DNA from: Ignavibacteriota bacterium
GTDB lineage: Bacteria; Bacteroidota; Ignavibacteria; UBA10030
Reading direction: 5' to 3'
NCBI GenBank assembly: GCA_003142475.1
Contig: PLMK01000026.1
Coordinates: forward strand, 71,299 to 135,298
DNA: 64,000 nt
Below the pieces are notes generated by a model that was given only the letters and a program-made list of their open reading frames with translations, was not told where the DNA came from and did not search any database. Of this stretch, positions 26,724 to 36,362 are shown one piece after another; the first letter of the stretch is position 1; every line of letters begins with the position of its first letter. The position numbers were made by a program, and so were the translations under genes.

Positions 26724-28322
26724 TTAATACGTTGTCAGCGCGCGCTCTACGGCTTTAATCGCATCAGCGGCCGAGCTTGTTATGCCCCCTGTGTAGCCTG
26801 AACCTTCGCCGATCGGGTACAGGTTTTTTGCCGAAACAGATTCGTAATTTTCGCTGCGTTTCATTTTTACGGGAGAGGATGTTCTTGTTTCTGCCCCGAA
26901 CAGGATCGCTTCCTCTGAAACAAATAACGGATACTCTTCTTTCCATGATTGAAATGCAGCGAACAGCATCTCTGACACAAAAAGCGGCACGAGTTCATTC
27001 AGAGGAACAGCGACAGTACTCATTACATACGAATTCTTATTTAAATCCCTTGATATTTTCTTGTTTAAAAAATCCAGCAAGTTCTGTGCGGGAGCTTCCC
27101 ATCTTCCTCCGGATGCTTGAAAGATTTTTCGCTCTATCTCTCGTTGAAAGTCCAATCCTGCTAACGGATTTGCCGAGGGATAATCACTCGTATGACAGGT
27201 GACTACCAACGCTGAATTAGAAAATGCAGACGACCTGCGCGAGTAGCTCATACCGTTGAGCGCCATCATTCCTTGTTCTGATGAAGCATTGACAATCTCG
27301 CCTCCGGGGCACATACAGAACGTGTAGACACATCTTTTCAATTTGCGGTTTGTGTAGTTCAAAGAGTAGGTTGCTGCCCCGAGGCCGGGATAATTTTTAT
27401 ACTTCTTGCCGTATCTTAGAAGGTTTATAGTTTCAGCCGGATGTTCGATTCTAAGGCCGACAGAAATAGGTTTCTGTTCCAGAGCAATACCTTTATTGTG
27501 CATCATTTCAAATGTATCACGCGCAGAATGCCCTACAGCAAGAAAAATCATCGAAGAACGATATTCCTTCTCTCCATTTATGACAACACCAAAGGCCTTT
27601 CCGTCTTCGATGAGTATATCCGTCATCTTTGAGTTGTAGCGTATCTCGCCGCCTCGTTCAAGAATGTAGTTCCTAATATTCTTGACTATTCTACACAGCA
27701 CATCCGTCCCTACATGGGGCTTGCTGACATAGCCGAGTTCTTCAGGAGCACCAAATTTGATAAATGTATCTAGCACCTTGCTGACATATTTTGAATTTTT
27801 CATTCGAGAAAACAGCTTTCCATCCGAATAGGAGCCGGCGCCTCCCTCGCCAAATTGTATATTGGATTCCGGATCGAGCACACGTTCGCGAATAAATCGC
27901 TGCACATCAAGAGTGCGTTCTTCTATCTTTTTCCCCCGTTCGAAAATGATGGGTTGAAGTCCAGACTCCAGAAGCTCAAGAGCCGCAAACATTCCGGCAG
28001 GACCGAACCCAATGATAATCGGTTTTTCCTTCTTTATTATTGACTTTTGGGATATTTTTATTGGTTCACTATAGATTGGAAAATTATCTTTATTATCAAA
28101 GCCGCTACCAGTACTGACAACGATCGATACTTCATAATAAAATTGTTCTGTATTGCTCGTATCAAGTGATTTGCTTACGATTTTTTTGAATATCAATTTG
28201 TTTTCGTTGATGTGGAGACTTTGCGAAGCGGCGTTGAGATATGCTGTGATTCCGTCTTTTTCGATTGGTATTCGCACATTGCTGATAAGTACATCCAAAG
28301 GAAATCTCCATCGAAAAAACAT
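26724..28322 (-). CDS. FAD-dependent dehydrogenase-like flavoprotein (COG2509 type)
   Basis: 532 residues. After an N-terminal domain of about 95 residues comes the dinucleotide-binding motif PIIIGFGPAGMFAALELLESG and an acidic strand end in FERGKKIEERTLDVQRF. Further family marks are FGEGGAGSYSDGKLFSR, FLAVGHSARDTFEMM, CMCPGGEIVNASSE and the C-terminal FAD motif YPIGEGSGYTGGITSSAADAI. These proteins are widespread and uncharacterised; an electron-transfer or dehydrogenase role is only inferred. The start is uncertain: a TTG ten codons in, behind GGAG, is an alternative to the ATG used. Divergent from rsgA. Confidence 0.85.
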   Translation of the reverse strand: MFFRWRFPLDVLISNVRIPIEKDGITAYLNAASQSLHINENKLIFKKIVSKSLDTSNTEQFYYEVSIVVSTGSGFDNKDNFPIYSEPIKISQKSIIKKEKPIIIGFGPAGMFAALELLESGLQPIIFERGKKIEERTLDVQRFIRERVLDPESNIQFGEGGAGSYSDGKLFSRMKNSKYVSKVLDTFIKFGAPEELGYVSKPHVGTDVLCRIVKNIRNYILERGGEIRYNSKMTDILIEDGKAFGVVINGEKEYRSSMIFLAVGHSARDTFEMMHNKGIALEQKPISVGLRIEHPAETINLLRYGKKYKNYPGLGAATYSLNYTNRKLKRCVYTFCMCPGGEIVNASSEQGMMALNGMSYSRRSSAFSNSALVVTCHTSDYPSANPLAGLDFQREIERKIFQASGGRWEAPAQNLLDFLNKKISRDLNKNSYVMSTVAVPLNELVPLFVSEMLFAAFQSWKEEYPLFVSEEAILFGAETRTSSPVKMKRSENYESVSAKNLYPIGEGSGYTGGITSSAADAIKAVERALTTY

Positions 28323-28522
28323 CGCCTTTAAAAATCGTGTATGGAATTATTCGATACTCTTTCTGTATCGAAGCGGAAGACAAAGAAAATGTATTGGTTT
28401 TCTGGTGGGAAAACAACATTGTGTAATTATTCAGTCTTTGCCTTTCTATAAAACTGTCGTACATTGATGGGAAGGGAAAAAGATATATTGCATATTGAGA
28501 TTAGTAAAATGATTCTTCATAT

Positions 28523-29596
28523 ATGAAATTAGACGTACTTGGATGGAACAATTTTTTCGAGGCACGTTTTGCTCAGTACTCTCATCAAGGTCTGCTGCCT
28601 GGCCGTGTAAGCATTCAGCATAAAGATCGCTATGTATTGCTCACCGAACAAGGTGAGCTCAATGCAAACGTAAGCGGCAAGTTTCGTTTTGATGTCTCCG
28701 GGTTGCAGGAATATCCAGCAGTCGGCGATTGGGTTGCTTATGAAATCGATTCCGCCAACCAATCTGCTGTTATCCATCATGTGCTGGAACGCATAAGCAA
28801 ATTCTCACGCAAAGTTGCAGGTGATCGCCCCGATGAACAAATAATTGCCGCCAACATCGATATTGCATTTCTCGTCATGGGATTGGACGGCAATTATAAT
28901 CTGCGGCGCTTGGAGCGATACTTAACGGCTACTCGGGAAAGCGAAGCGCGGTCCGTGATTGTTCTTAACAAATCCGATCTTTGTTCAAATCTTAAAGAGT
29001 GCACACAGGAAGTTCTTTCCATTGCTCAAGGTATTAATGTCATCGTAATGAGCGCTCTGCGTGCAGAAGATGTCGCACCTCTTCAAGCGCTCCTGACACC
29101 GGGCATCACAGGTGTGCTGCTGGGTTCATCCGGCGTCGGCAAATCTACAATCACCAACCAATTACTCGGTATGGAGCATTCGAAAGTACAAACTGTCCGC
29201 GATACCGATAGCCATGGACGTCATACAACACCTCATCGTGAATTGCTAGTGCTTCCCAATGGTGGAATTATCATCGACACACCAGGTTTGCGTGAACTCC
29301 AACTTTGGAGTGTTGAAGAAGATGTGCAGGATAGTTTTGATGATATCGAAGAACTGGCAGTAAATTGCCGTTTCCGTGATTGCCGCCATGAAGCCGAACC
29401 CGGATGCGCTGTAAAATCAGCGATGGAAGACGGCACGCTCGAATCAGGCCGTTATGAAAGTTATCAAAAGCTCCAGCGGGAAATTCAATTTCAAATAACA
29501 AAAAATAATTCAACTGCCAAACGATCAAAAAAAGAACGTGATAAAAAATTAGCACAGCAGATAAAAAACAATCCTCGTACTCATGACAAACAATAG
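28523..29596 (+). CDS. rsgA: Ribosome small-subunit-dependent GTPase A
   Basis: 357 residues. Circularly permuted GTPase order: an OB-fold domain (about 20-100), then G4 LNKSDL, G1 GSSGVGKST, G3 DTPGLRE, and a C-terminal zinc site NCRFRDCRHEAEPGC. It has the Lys-rich tail often seen (KRSKKERDKKLAQQIK). RsgA releases RbfA and checks 30S maturation in the cytoplasm. The SDR gene that follows starts inside its last codons (14-nt overlap), so they are coupled. Confidence 0.95.
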   Translation: MKLDVLGWNNFFEARFAQYSHQGLLPGRVSIQHKDRYVLLTEQGELNANVSGKFRFDVSGLQEYPAVGDWVAYEIDSANQSAVIHHVLERISKFSRKVAGDRPDEQIIAANIDIAFLVMGLDGNYNLRRLERYLTATRESEARSVIVLNKSDLCSNLKECTQEVLSIAQGINVIVMSALRAEDVAPLQALLTPGITGVLLGSSGVGKSTITNQLLGMEHSKVQTVRDTDSHGRHTTPHRELLVLPNGGIIIDTPGLRELQLWSVEEDVQDSFDDIEELAVNCRFRDCRHEAEPGCAVKSAMEDGTLESGRYESYQKLQREIQFQITKNNSTAKRSKKERDKKLAQQIKNNPRTHDKQ

Positions 29597-30275
29597 TACA
29601 TCTATGGAAACAAAAACGGCATTACTCGTTGGAGCAAGCGGACTTATTGGCGGACATTGTCTACGGTTTCTTTTAGAAGAACCCTCTTACACTCGTGTGA
29701 CGGTACTTGTACGAACACCGCTCACTATTGTTCATGAGAAACTAGTACAGCACATTGTCGACTTTGATGATCTTGAAATGTTCGGCGAACTTTTGTATAC
29801 CGACGATGTCTATTGTTGTTTAGGAACAACCATCAAAAAGGCAGGGACGCAGGAAGCATTCCGAAAGGTTGACTATAATTACCCGATCAAGCTTGCCGCA
29901 CTCACACAGCATTGCGGAGCAAATCAGTTTCTTCTTGTTTCAGCACTCGGTGCTGATCCGCATTCCCGCATATTTTACAATCGCGTAAAAGGAGAAGTGG
30001 AAGAAGCGATCCGAAAAATTTCTTTCACTGCTTTCCAGGTGTTTCGACCGTCACTATTATTAGGAGAACGGAAGGAGCATCGTACCGGCGAAAAAGTTGG
30101 AGCTTTTATTATGTCGGGACTGAAATATGTACTAACGGGATCTTTAAAAAAATACCGCGCTATACGAGCAAGCAATGTTGCTAAGGCAATGGTACACGTG
30201 GCGCAGATGAACCTGAACGGCGTGAATATTTTTGAATCCCAACGTATTCAAGAAATTGCGGATGAAGCGTCCTGA
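29583..30275 (+). CDS. Atypical SDR / NAD(P)-binding protein (TIP30-like)
   Basis: 230 residues. Rossmann start TALLVGASGLIGGHCLRFLLEE; the segment CCLGTTIKKAGTQEAFRKVDYNYPIKLA and LLVSALGADPHSRIFYNRVKGEVEEAI, with a Tyr-x3-Lys in YNRVKGE, is typical of the HTATIP2/TIP30 group of atypical SDRs; FRPSLLLGERKEHR follows. Substrate is unknown. Overlaps rsgA by 14 nt; an alternative ATG seven codons in (29604) would leave a 7-bp gap instead. Confidence 0.82.
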   Translation: MTNNSTSMETKTALLVGASGLIGGHCLRFLLEEPSYTRVTVLVRTPLTIVHEKLVQHIVDFDDLEMFGELLYTDDVYCCLGTTIKKAGTQEAFRKVDYNYPIKLAALTQHCGANQFLLVSALGADPHSRIFYNRVKGEVEEAIRKISFTAFQVFRPSLLLGERKEHRTGEKVGAFIMSGLKYVLTGSLKKYRAIRASNVAKAMVHVAQMNLNGVNIFESQRIQEIADEAS

Positions 30276-30316
30276 GATTGATTTTCTTACCCCTCTCCTA
30301 TTCCAGAAATACGCGT

Positions 30317-32011
30317 TCATTCTTTCGGCCTGTAGCGGCGGAAGAATTTATCTTCAGATTCGACAGTGCCTATTAAAATCATTTCTCCTGCAGCAGGGAG
30401 TACCATATCGGGATTTGTATCGATCTTTATTGATCCATTTGCGCTAATTCCAATTACATTACATCCGCACTCTTCATGGATTAATGTAGATTTAATTGTT
30501 TTACCAACCAATGCCAGCGGTGTTTCAACACGGAATACATCTACTCCTTCCGCAATCATTAAAATATTTCCACGCTTCGACAAGTTGAAGATAGTGTTCG
30601 CACCAAGAGATGCATGCGAGATAACAAATTCACATCCTGCAGAATGAAGCGAATGGATATTCCGGTCTAAAGTTGCACGGCTGATAATTTGAATGTCCTT
30701 ACGAAGATGGCGGCAGTACGTTGTAAGATAAATGTTAACAGGATCACTGTGACTTGTGATTGCAACGGCAGGAGCCTCAAAGAAACCTGCCCGTCTTAAT
30801 AACTGAATATCCGTTGCATCTCCCTGAATATATTTTTTATCATCAAAAATAAGTTCCTTCTCTTTTTCGATAATCCGGAAATCAATATCCCGTTCTTTCA
30901 AAGCACGTCCAAGGGCACAACCCACACTACCTGCTCCAATAATCATAATCGGGGCACTGCTGATATTGTAAATACAAAATAGCTCGTTGTACCGATCAAT
31001 TTGATTCTGTGTTCCAGCGAGAACAAGAATACTTTTTTTATTGATGGTCTTAGCTTCATTAGGCAGAACAAATATTCCTCCTTCCCAGACACCAACTATA
31101 GCAGCATCTACGAGATGAGAACTACGTGCTTGCTCAATAGTTTTACCAACAAGCGGAGTCCCGGCCGCCGCTGCCTCAGCAATTACCAACTCATCTATTT
31201 GACCGAGAATATGGGCCATCGCATCTCCGGCAATAATTCTGCGCGAGAGAGATTGTCCCATCATTTCATCTAATGCTAAAACATGTGTACATCCAGCATG
31301 CTCCAATATTTGTACTGCAGGCTCTCCACTGGCGGATGCAATAATTGGAATATCGTGTGAAATGCTTCTAATAGTGTAAGCAAGCGAAGTATTTGTTATA
31401 TCTGTCCCTGTTGCTACAACAAACGATGCTTGATTAATTCGCGTTTCTTTAAAAGTTTTTGGATCATCGAGCAATCCTGTGACAATTCTAATTCCTTGAT
31501 CCCGTAATTGCATTGCTTCTTCAAGATCCGGAACTATAACTGCATACGACTGGTTGTACCGCTTCAATCGTTCGACGAGTGCACTTGTCAGCGGGCCGAA
31601 TTCCGTAAGCACAACATGGCCACGTGTATTTGCCGGTAATTCTCGAGGAACGCGCGCTGAAGATTGAAAAAGCCGAATGATTGTAAATGGGAGCAGAGCC
31701 AGTAAAAAGATAACTCCGGTGGAAAGCACAAGGATTGTGAACAGCATTCCGAAGTCACTGGAAAATGTAATGTCTCCTTGTCCCAGTGTACTCATCGTAG
31801 ATATAATCCAATACAACCCTGCTACGTAACTATACTCCCTCCCTTCAATGTGCATGATATATTGAAATGCGAAAGAATATATGCAAAGAATAAAAATAAA
31901 TGCAACAGACAACCGAACAAGCAGCATAGCATTGCGTTTACTTGTGATACGCTGTAGTAAATGCAATGGCCGCTGCGGGGTAAATTTTAGCCGTCCACTA
32001 TGAGATATCAT
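30317..32011 (-). CDS. Two-TM potassium channel with two RCK (TrkA-N/TrkA-C) pairs
   Basis: 564 residues. TM1 is near 28-52, the pore helix and filter near 65-80, TM2 near 88-112. The filter reads STLGQGDITF, so the canonical GYGD has become GQGD. A first RCK unit follows (HVVLTEFGPLTSALVERL, with a degenerate glycine motif, about 128-265) plus a TrkA-C part; a second RCK has an intact motif APIMIIGAGSVGCALGRALKERD and RIIEKEKE (about 345), and a second TrkA-C closes the protein. Tandem RCKs allow ligand gating as in MthK-like or GsuK-like channels. Convergent with the SDR gene. Ion selectivity is uncertain because of the filter change. Confidence 0.85.
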   Translation of the reverse strand: MISHSGRLKFTPQRPLHLLQRITSKRNAMLLVRLSVAFIFILCIYSFAFQYIMHIEGREYSYVAGLYWIISTMSTLGQGDITFSSDFGMLFTILVLSTGVIFLLALLPFTIIRLFQSSARVPRELPANTRGHVVLTEFGPLTSALVERLKRYNQSYAVIVPDLEEAMQLRDQGIRIVTGLLDDPKTFKETRINQASFVVATGTDITNTSLAYTIRSISHDIPIIASASGEPAVQILEHAGCTHVLALDEMMGQSLSRRIIAGDAMAHILGQIDELVIAEAAAAGTPLVGKTIEQARSSHLVDAAIVGVWEGGIFVLPNEAKTINKKSILVLAGTQNQIDRYNELFCIYNISSAPIMIIGAGSVGCALGRALKERDIDFRIIEKEKELIFDDKKYIQGDATDIQLLRRAGFFEAPAVAITSHSDPVNIYLTTYCRHLRKDIQIISRATLDRNIHSLHSAGCEFVISHASLGANTIFNLSKRGNILMIAEGVDVFRVETPLALVGKTIKSTLIHEECGCNVIGISANGSIKIDTNPDMVLPAAGEMILIGTVESEDKFFRRYRPKE

Positions 32012-32499
32012 TTGGGGCTCTTAACTTTTATCTCTGATTATCGAGCACTGCAAGAAGCTCAGTGTGACTGTGGCGTAATCTACATGTTATCCAAGTGATA
32101 TTCAATATTTGAATTATACAGAAGATTCTCTTTGTGTTCAGTTATTGTATGAGAAAGAAGGGAATCTGTTCTCAGCATCATTTCTCAATTAATACTTTCT
32201 CTGCGTAATCAATTGTATTCTCTTTCAAAAACAATCTGTAAATATTAGTGAAACGAGATAGTCTATTACAAGTAGGGACATCTGGCTGAACGTTCCTACA
32301 AAAACACTATTTAAATTCGTAACCGTACACCCCCATACACTATTCTTCCGCTCAAAGGACACCAGATTAATCGAAACGGCGAAGAATGAACCTTTCTTTA
32401 ATACGTATTCTTTCATATGGCTAAATAAAGTGGTATTATTTTGGATAGTTTGTATTGATTGGAACGAAATTGTATGTTTGATCGTTTAATATACTGACG
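32012..32499 (+). other. 488-bp intergenic region
   Basis: No convincing gene. A 63-codon minus-strand ORF (32225-32416) has no recognisable family or RBS. The region holds the imperfect inverted repeat at 32272-32299 and ends with the upstream sequence of the metal efflux operon, including TATACT (about 12 bp before the ATG at 32500), which could be a -10 box for an almost leaderless transcript. Confidence 0.4.
32272..32299. repeat. Imperfect inverted repeat with REP-like ends
   Basis: GTAGGGAC (32272-32279) and GTTCCTAC (32292-32299) pair over 8 bp with one G-U. Total length (28 bp) and outer ends equal those of the palindrome inside the RAYT gene; the centre differs. Possibly a degenerated copy of the same element. 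Confidence 0.45.
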
Positions 32500-32910
32500 A
32501 TGAGATACTCAAAACTCCATATGATTGTAAAGATAACACTTCTGAGCACAATGATATTTTTTTCCTCAGGGTTCACAACTATTGTCAAATATTGCTCAAT
32601 GAGCCAATCTTCAGAATGCTGCTGTGAATCGGATCACTCCGATAATGCTGCGACACAAACCAATGAACCTTCTGTTAATGACCAGAACTCTTCGTGCCTC
32701 ACGGTGAAAGTGATCGGTGGTTTGAATGAAATAAAAGCAACAGTCACCTCTGAAGCTTCAGCAAAATTATTGGCAGTTGAAACTGTTCCGCTAAATTTTG
32801 AAGCCGTCCCCTTACCACTTCCGACTCATTCTCTTTTATTTACTTATACAGATGATAGTGCTCCACCCAATAAAGACATCTGCATTCGTATAAGCTCTCT
32901 TTTGATCTAA
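32500..32910 (+). CDS. Small exported Cys-containing protein heading the metal efflux operon (HYC_CC_PP-like)
   Basis: 136 residues. A hydrophobic leader (IVKITLLSTMIFFSSGF) is followed by IVKYCSMSQ, a CCCESDHSD cluster and, at the C terminus, SAPPNKDICIRISSLLI. The order 'YC ... CC ... PP ... I' matches the short Bacteroidota proteins annotated as HYC_CC_PP family, which occur beside copper or heavy-metal exporters; here the first His is Lys. It probably binds metal in the periplasm. It precedes cusA by 90 bp. Family call is tentative; position supports it. Confidence 0.6.
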   Translation: MRYSKLHMIVKITLLSTMIFFSSGFTTIVKYCSMSQSSECCCESDHSDNAATQTNEPSVNDQNSSCLTVKVIGGLNEIKATVTSEASAKLLAVETVPLNFEAVPLPLPTHSLLFTYTDDSAPPNKDICIRISSLLI

Positions 32911-33000
32911 ACCATTCCTTAGCAAGTGTGTTGTTTATTTTTTAAACAATGATACAGTGCTGTTGTGTGCTGTCGAATACATTTATGCTTTGGAGAACTT

Positions 33001-36000
33001 ATGATCGAGCGTATTATTGATTGGAGCGCGAAAAACCGCTTCATCGTTATTCTACTCTACATTCTCATTACCGGTTTTGGCATTTACTGCGTTATCAACC
33101 TGCCGGTTGATGCGATACCTGACTTATCGGAAAATCAGGTTATTGTTTTCACCGAATGGATGGGGCGTTCTCCGGAAATCGTCGAACAGCAAATCACCTA
33201 TCCAATATCATCTGCTTTGCAGGGATTGCCTGAAGTAAAAGCAGTCCGGGCGAGCTCGATGTTCGGAATGTCATTCGTCTTTGTGATTTTCAATGACAAC
33301 ACCGATCTTTATTTTGCGCGAAATCGTGTCATTGAAAAACTCGCTTTGGTTCGTTCGGAACTTCCACCGAATGTCACTCCCATTCTTGGTCCCGATGGGA
33401 CAGGAGTCGGACATGTCTTTTGGTATACTGTTGAGGGAAAGAACTATGACCTTGCCACGCTCCGTTCTGTTCAAGACTGGTACCTGCGAAACAAACTTGT
33501 TTCCGTTGAAGGTGTCGCTGAAATTGCGAGCATCGGCGGTTTTGTTAAGCAGTATCAGGTCGATATAGATCCTAATAAGTTACGCGCATATAATGTAACC
33601 ATCGGAAAACTTGCCGGTGCAATTCAGCGCAACAACAACGAAGTGGGCGGGAAACTTCTTGAAATCAGCAACGCAGAATATTTTGTTCGCGGTCAAGGGT
33701 ATATTACTTCCACCGAAGATGTGGAGAACGTCTTTATCAAGCAGGGCCCGAATGGTATTCCCATCTTGGTGAAAAATGTAGCCACCGTGCAGCTTGGCGG
33801 GGATATACGCCGCGGATTATTGGAAAAGAACGGCGAAGGAGAAGTTGTCGGCGGCATTGTCGTGATGCGAAGCGGTGCCAATGCGCGTGATGTGATAGAA
33901 AGAGTAAAGCAGCGTATTGAAGAGATCAAACCGGGACTTCCTCCGGGTGTTGAAGTTGTGCCATCCTATGATCGTTCTATATTGATAGAAGCGGCTATCG
34001 GTACGTTGAGCCGTGCTCTGATCGAGGCAAGCATTATTGTTGCGATTGTCGTGACGATATTTCTTCTCCACTTCCGGTCCATTCTTCGTATTTTGATCGA
34101 ACTGCCGATTTCTGTTTTGCTTGCATTCATTTTGATGTATGTCTTTGGTATCACCTCAAACATCATGTCCTTAGGCGGCATTGTCCTGGCGATCGGAGTG
34201 ATTGTTGATTCTTCCATTGTGCTGGTGGAAAATGCCTACCGCAATATTGCAAATGCGCTGGCAAAGAAAGGGCATCTCACCAATGAAGAATATCGTGACA
34301 TCTCCATCATATCTGCGAAGCAAGTTGGCAGGGCAATCTTCTTCTCGGAACTGATCATTCTTATCGGATTCCTTCCTGTATTTTTGCTGACAGGTCAGGA
34401 AGGGAAGCTCTTCCACCCGCTTGCATTTACAAAATCATTTGTGATGATCTCATCGGCGATGGTTGTTATCACACTTATCCCTGTACTTATGACAATGTTG
34501 ATGAGAGGAAATTTCCGGCCAGAATCGGCTAATCCTGTTACAGGATTCTTCATTCGATTGTATCAGCCTGTCATCCATTGGGTACTGAAACATCGCAAGG
34601 CAACAATCGCCATCAATGTTCTTGCACTTCTTATTACAGTTCCGATGATGATGCATATCGGTTCTGAATTCATGCCTCCATTGGATGAAGGATCTATTCT
34701 CTATATGCCGGTGACGTTGCCAAACGCTTCTGTTACAGAAGTCGCCAGAATCATGGCATTGCAGGATAAAATTATTCGGAGTGTGCCCGAGGTACATCAT
34801 GTTCTTGGGAAAGCTGGGCGGGCTGAAACCGCAACGGATAATGCACCAATCAGTATGGTCGAAACAATTATTATGCTAAAGCCGAAAGATCAATGGCGTC
34901 CTGGAATAACAAAGAGGGATATCGTTCAGGAATTGGACGCAAAGCTGCAAATTCCAGGCGTCCGTAATGGATGGACGCAGCCAATCATTAACCGTATCAA
35001 TATGCTTTCAACGGGTGTTCGCACAGATATTGGTTTTAAGGTCTTCGGTGACAATCTCGACACCCTCGAACACTATGCCATCAAAGCAGAACAAATCCTG
35101 AAGGACGTACCGGGCGCTGCCGACATCGTTGCCGAGAGAATCGGAAACGGTTACTATGTTGATATCGTGCCCAAGAAAGCGATGCTCTCCCGCTACGGAT
35201 TAAACATCGGCGACCTGCAGGATATTATTGAAGTGGCTATTGGCGGACAAAACCTGGGTGTTGTTCTCGAAGGCAGAATGCGGTTCCCGATTCGTTTACG
35301 GTTTGAACGTGAATATCGTGACAACGTCGAAGAATTAAACCGTCTCTTTATTCCTGTCAGAACAGGCGGTGCGGTGTCAACTGCAATGAACGCTTCACCC
35401 GCTATGGGACAGAGCGGAGCATCGTCAACATCATCGGGCATGTCTGGAATGGGTTCAGCCCAATCTTCAAAGTCACAGGTATCGACTCAGCAGTCATCAT
35501 TTGTTTCATCTTCCCTGCTCAACCAGCATTCTGCCGGTGAACTTGCCTATGTTCCTCTTTCAGAATTGGCAGATTTAAAAATCATTACCGGCCCGCCTAT
35601 GATCAGCAGTGAGAACGGGCAGCTTCGCGCCATTGTGTATATGAATGTGCGCGGCAGGGATATGGGCGGAACAATGGAAGACGCAAAGAAAGTTATCAGC
35701 GAAAATCTAAAACTTCCTTCTGGCTATTCCTACACGTGGAGCGGGCAATATGAACATAAAGTTCGTGCTCAAAAAACGCTTGAGTACATTATGCCGATTG
35801 TCTTTCTCATAATTTTTGTTCTGCTCTATTTTACATTCAAAGATTATGTAGAAGCGTTTGTTGTAATGTTATCAGTTCCATTTGCTCTTATCGGCGGTGT
35901 CTATATGATCTTTATACTCGGATACAATTTTTCAGTAGCTGTGTGGGTAGGATTCATCGCGCTCTATGGCATCGCGGTAGAGACAGGTGTTGTCATGGTT

Positions 36001-36360
36001 GTTTATTTGCACGAAGCACTGGATAAAAAGATACGAGCTCATAAAAACGGAGAACGCGGTCCATTAACAACTCAGGACATTTATGAAGCTACAGTTGAAG
36101 GTGCGGTTTTACGATTGCGGCCGAAAATCATGACTGTCGTAACCAGTATGATGGGATTGATTCCAGTGATGTGGGCAACCGGTGCCGGTGCAGATATGAT
36201 GAAACCACTCACGGCTCCGATGATCGGCGGGCTCTTTACTTCCGCTGTTCACGTTCTTATTGTCACGCCAGTGTTGTTTGTGATAATGAAAGAACATGCT
36301 TTAAAAAAGGGAACACTTGAAATATCCAAGATGGCAGGATTTATTAAGGAAGGAGAATAA
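33001..36360 (+). CDS. cusA: CusA/CzcA-type RND metal efflux transporter
   Basis: 1119 residues from the ATG at 33001, with GGAG just upstream; the track adds 12 residues from a non-ATG codon. Heavy-metal RND features: IIDWSAKNRFIVILLY start, NLPVDAIPDLSENQVIV, the TM4 proton-relay region GIVLAIGVIVDSSIVLVENAYR, EFMPPLDEGSILYMPVTLPN and GFIALYGIAVETGVVMVVYLHE. Twelve TM helices in two sets are evident. Unusual is a Ser/Met/Gln-rich segment of about 60 residues (near 789-848) inserted before the usual VPLSELADL strand of the second periplasmic domain. It pumps metal, likely Cu(I)/Ag(I), from periplasm or cytoplasm via CusB and the TolC-like protein encoded next. Confidence 0.93.
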   Translation: MIERIIDWSAKNRFIVILLYILITGFGIYCVINLPVDAIPDLSENQVIVFTEWMGRSPEIVEQQITYPISSALQGLPEVKAVRASSMFGMSFVFVIFNDNTDLYFARNRVIEKLALVRSELPPNVTPILGPDGTGVGHVFWYTVEGKNYDLATLRSVQDWYLRNKLVSVEGVAEIASIGGFVKQYQVDIDPNKLRAYNVTIGKLAGAIQRNNNEVGGKLLEISNAEYFVRGQGYITSTEDVENVFIKQGPNGIPILVKNVATVQLGGDIRRGLLEKNGEGEVVGGIVVMRSGANARDVIERVKQRIEEIKPGLPPGVEVVPSYDRSILIEAAIGTLSRALIEASIIVAIVVTIFLLHFRSILRILIELPISVLLAFILMYVFGITSNIMSLGGIVLAIGVIVDSSIVLVENAYRNIANALAKKGHLTNEEYRDISIISAKQVGRAIFFSELIILIGFLPVFLLTGQEGKLFHPLAFTKSFVMISSAMVVITLIPVLMTMLMRGNFRPESANPVTGFFIRLYQPVIHWVLKHRKATIAINVLALLITVPMMMHIGSEFMPPLDEGSILYMPVTLPNASVTEVARIMALQDKIIRSVPEVHHVLGKAGRAETATDNAPISMVETIIMLKPKDQWRPGITKRDIVQELDAKLQIPGVRNGWTQPIINRINMLSTGVRTDIGFKVFGDNLDTLEHYAIKAEQILKDVPGAADIVAERIGNGYYVDIVPKKAMLSRYGLNIGDLQDIIEVAIGGQNLGVVLEGRMRFPIRLRFEREYRDNVEELNRLFIPVRTGGAVSTAMNASPAMGQSGASSTSSGMSGMGSAQSSKSQVSTQQSSFVSSSLLNQHSAGELAYVPLSELADLKIITGPPMISSENGQLRAIVYMNVRGRDMGGTMEDAKKVISENLKLPSGYSYTWSGQYEHKVRAQKTLEYIMPIVFLIIFVLLYFTFKDYVEAFVVMLSVPFALIGGVYMIFILGYNFSVAVWVGFIALYGIAVETGVVMVVYLHEALDKKIRAHKNGERGPLTTQDIYEATVEGAVLRLRPKIMTVVTSMMGLIPVMWATGAGADMMKPLTAPMIGGLFTSAVHVLIVTPVLFVIMKEHALKKGTLEISKMAGFIKEGE

Positions 36361-36362
36361 TC

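Noticed and set aside
32225-32416. 63-codon minus-strand ORF upstream of the metal operon
   Set aside because: No RBS, no family resemblance, and it spans the REP-like inverted repeat.
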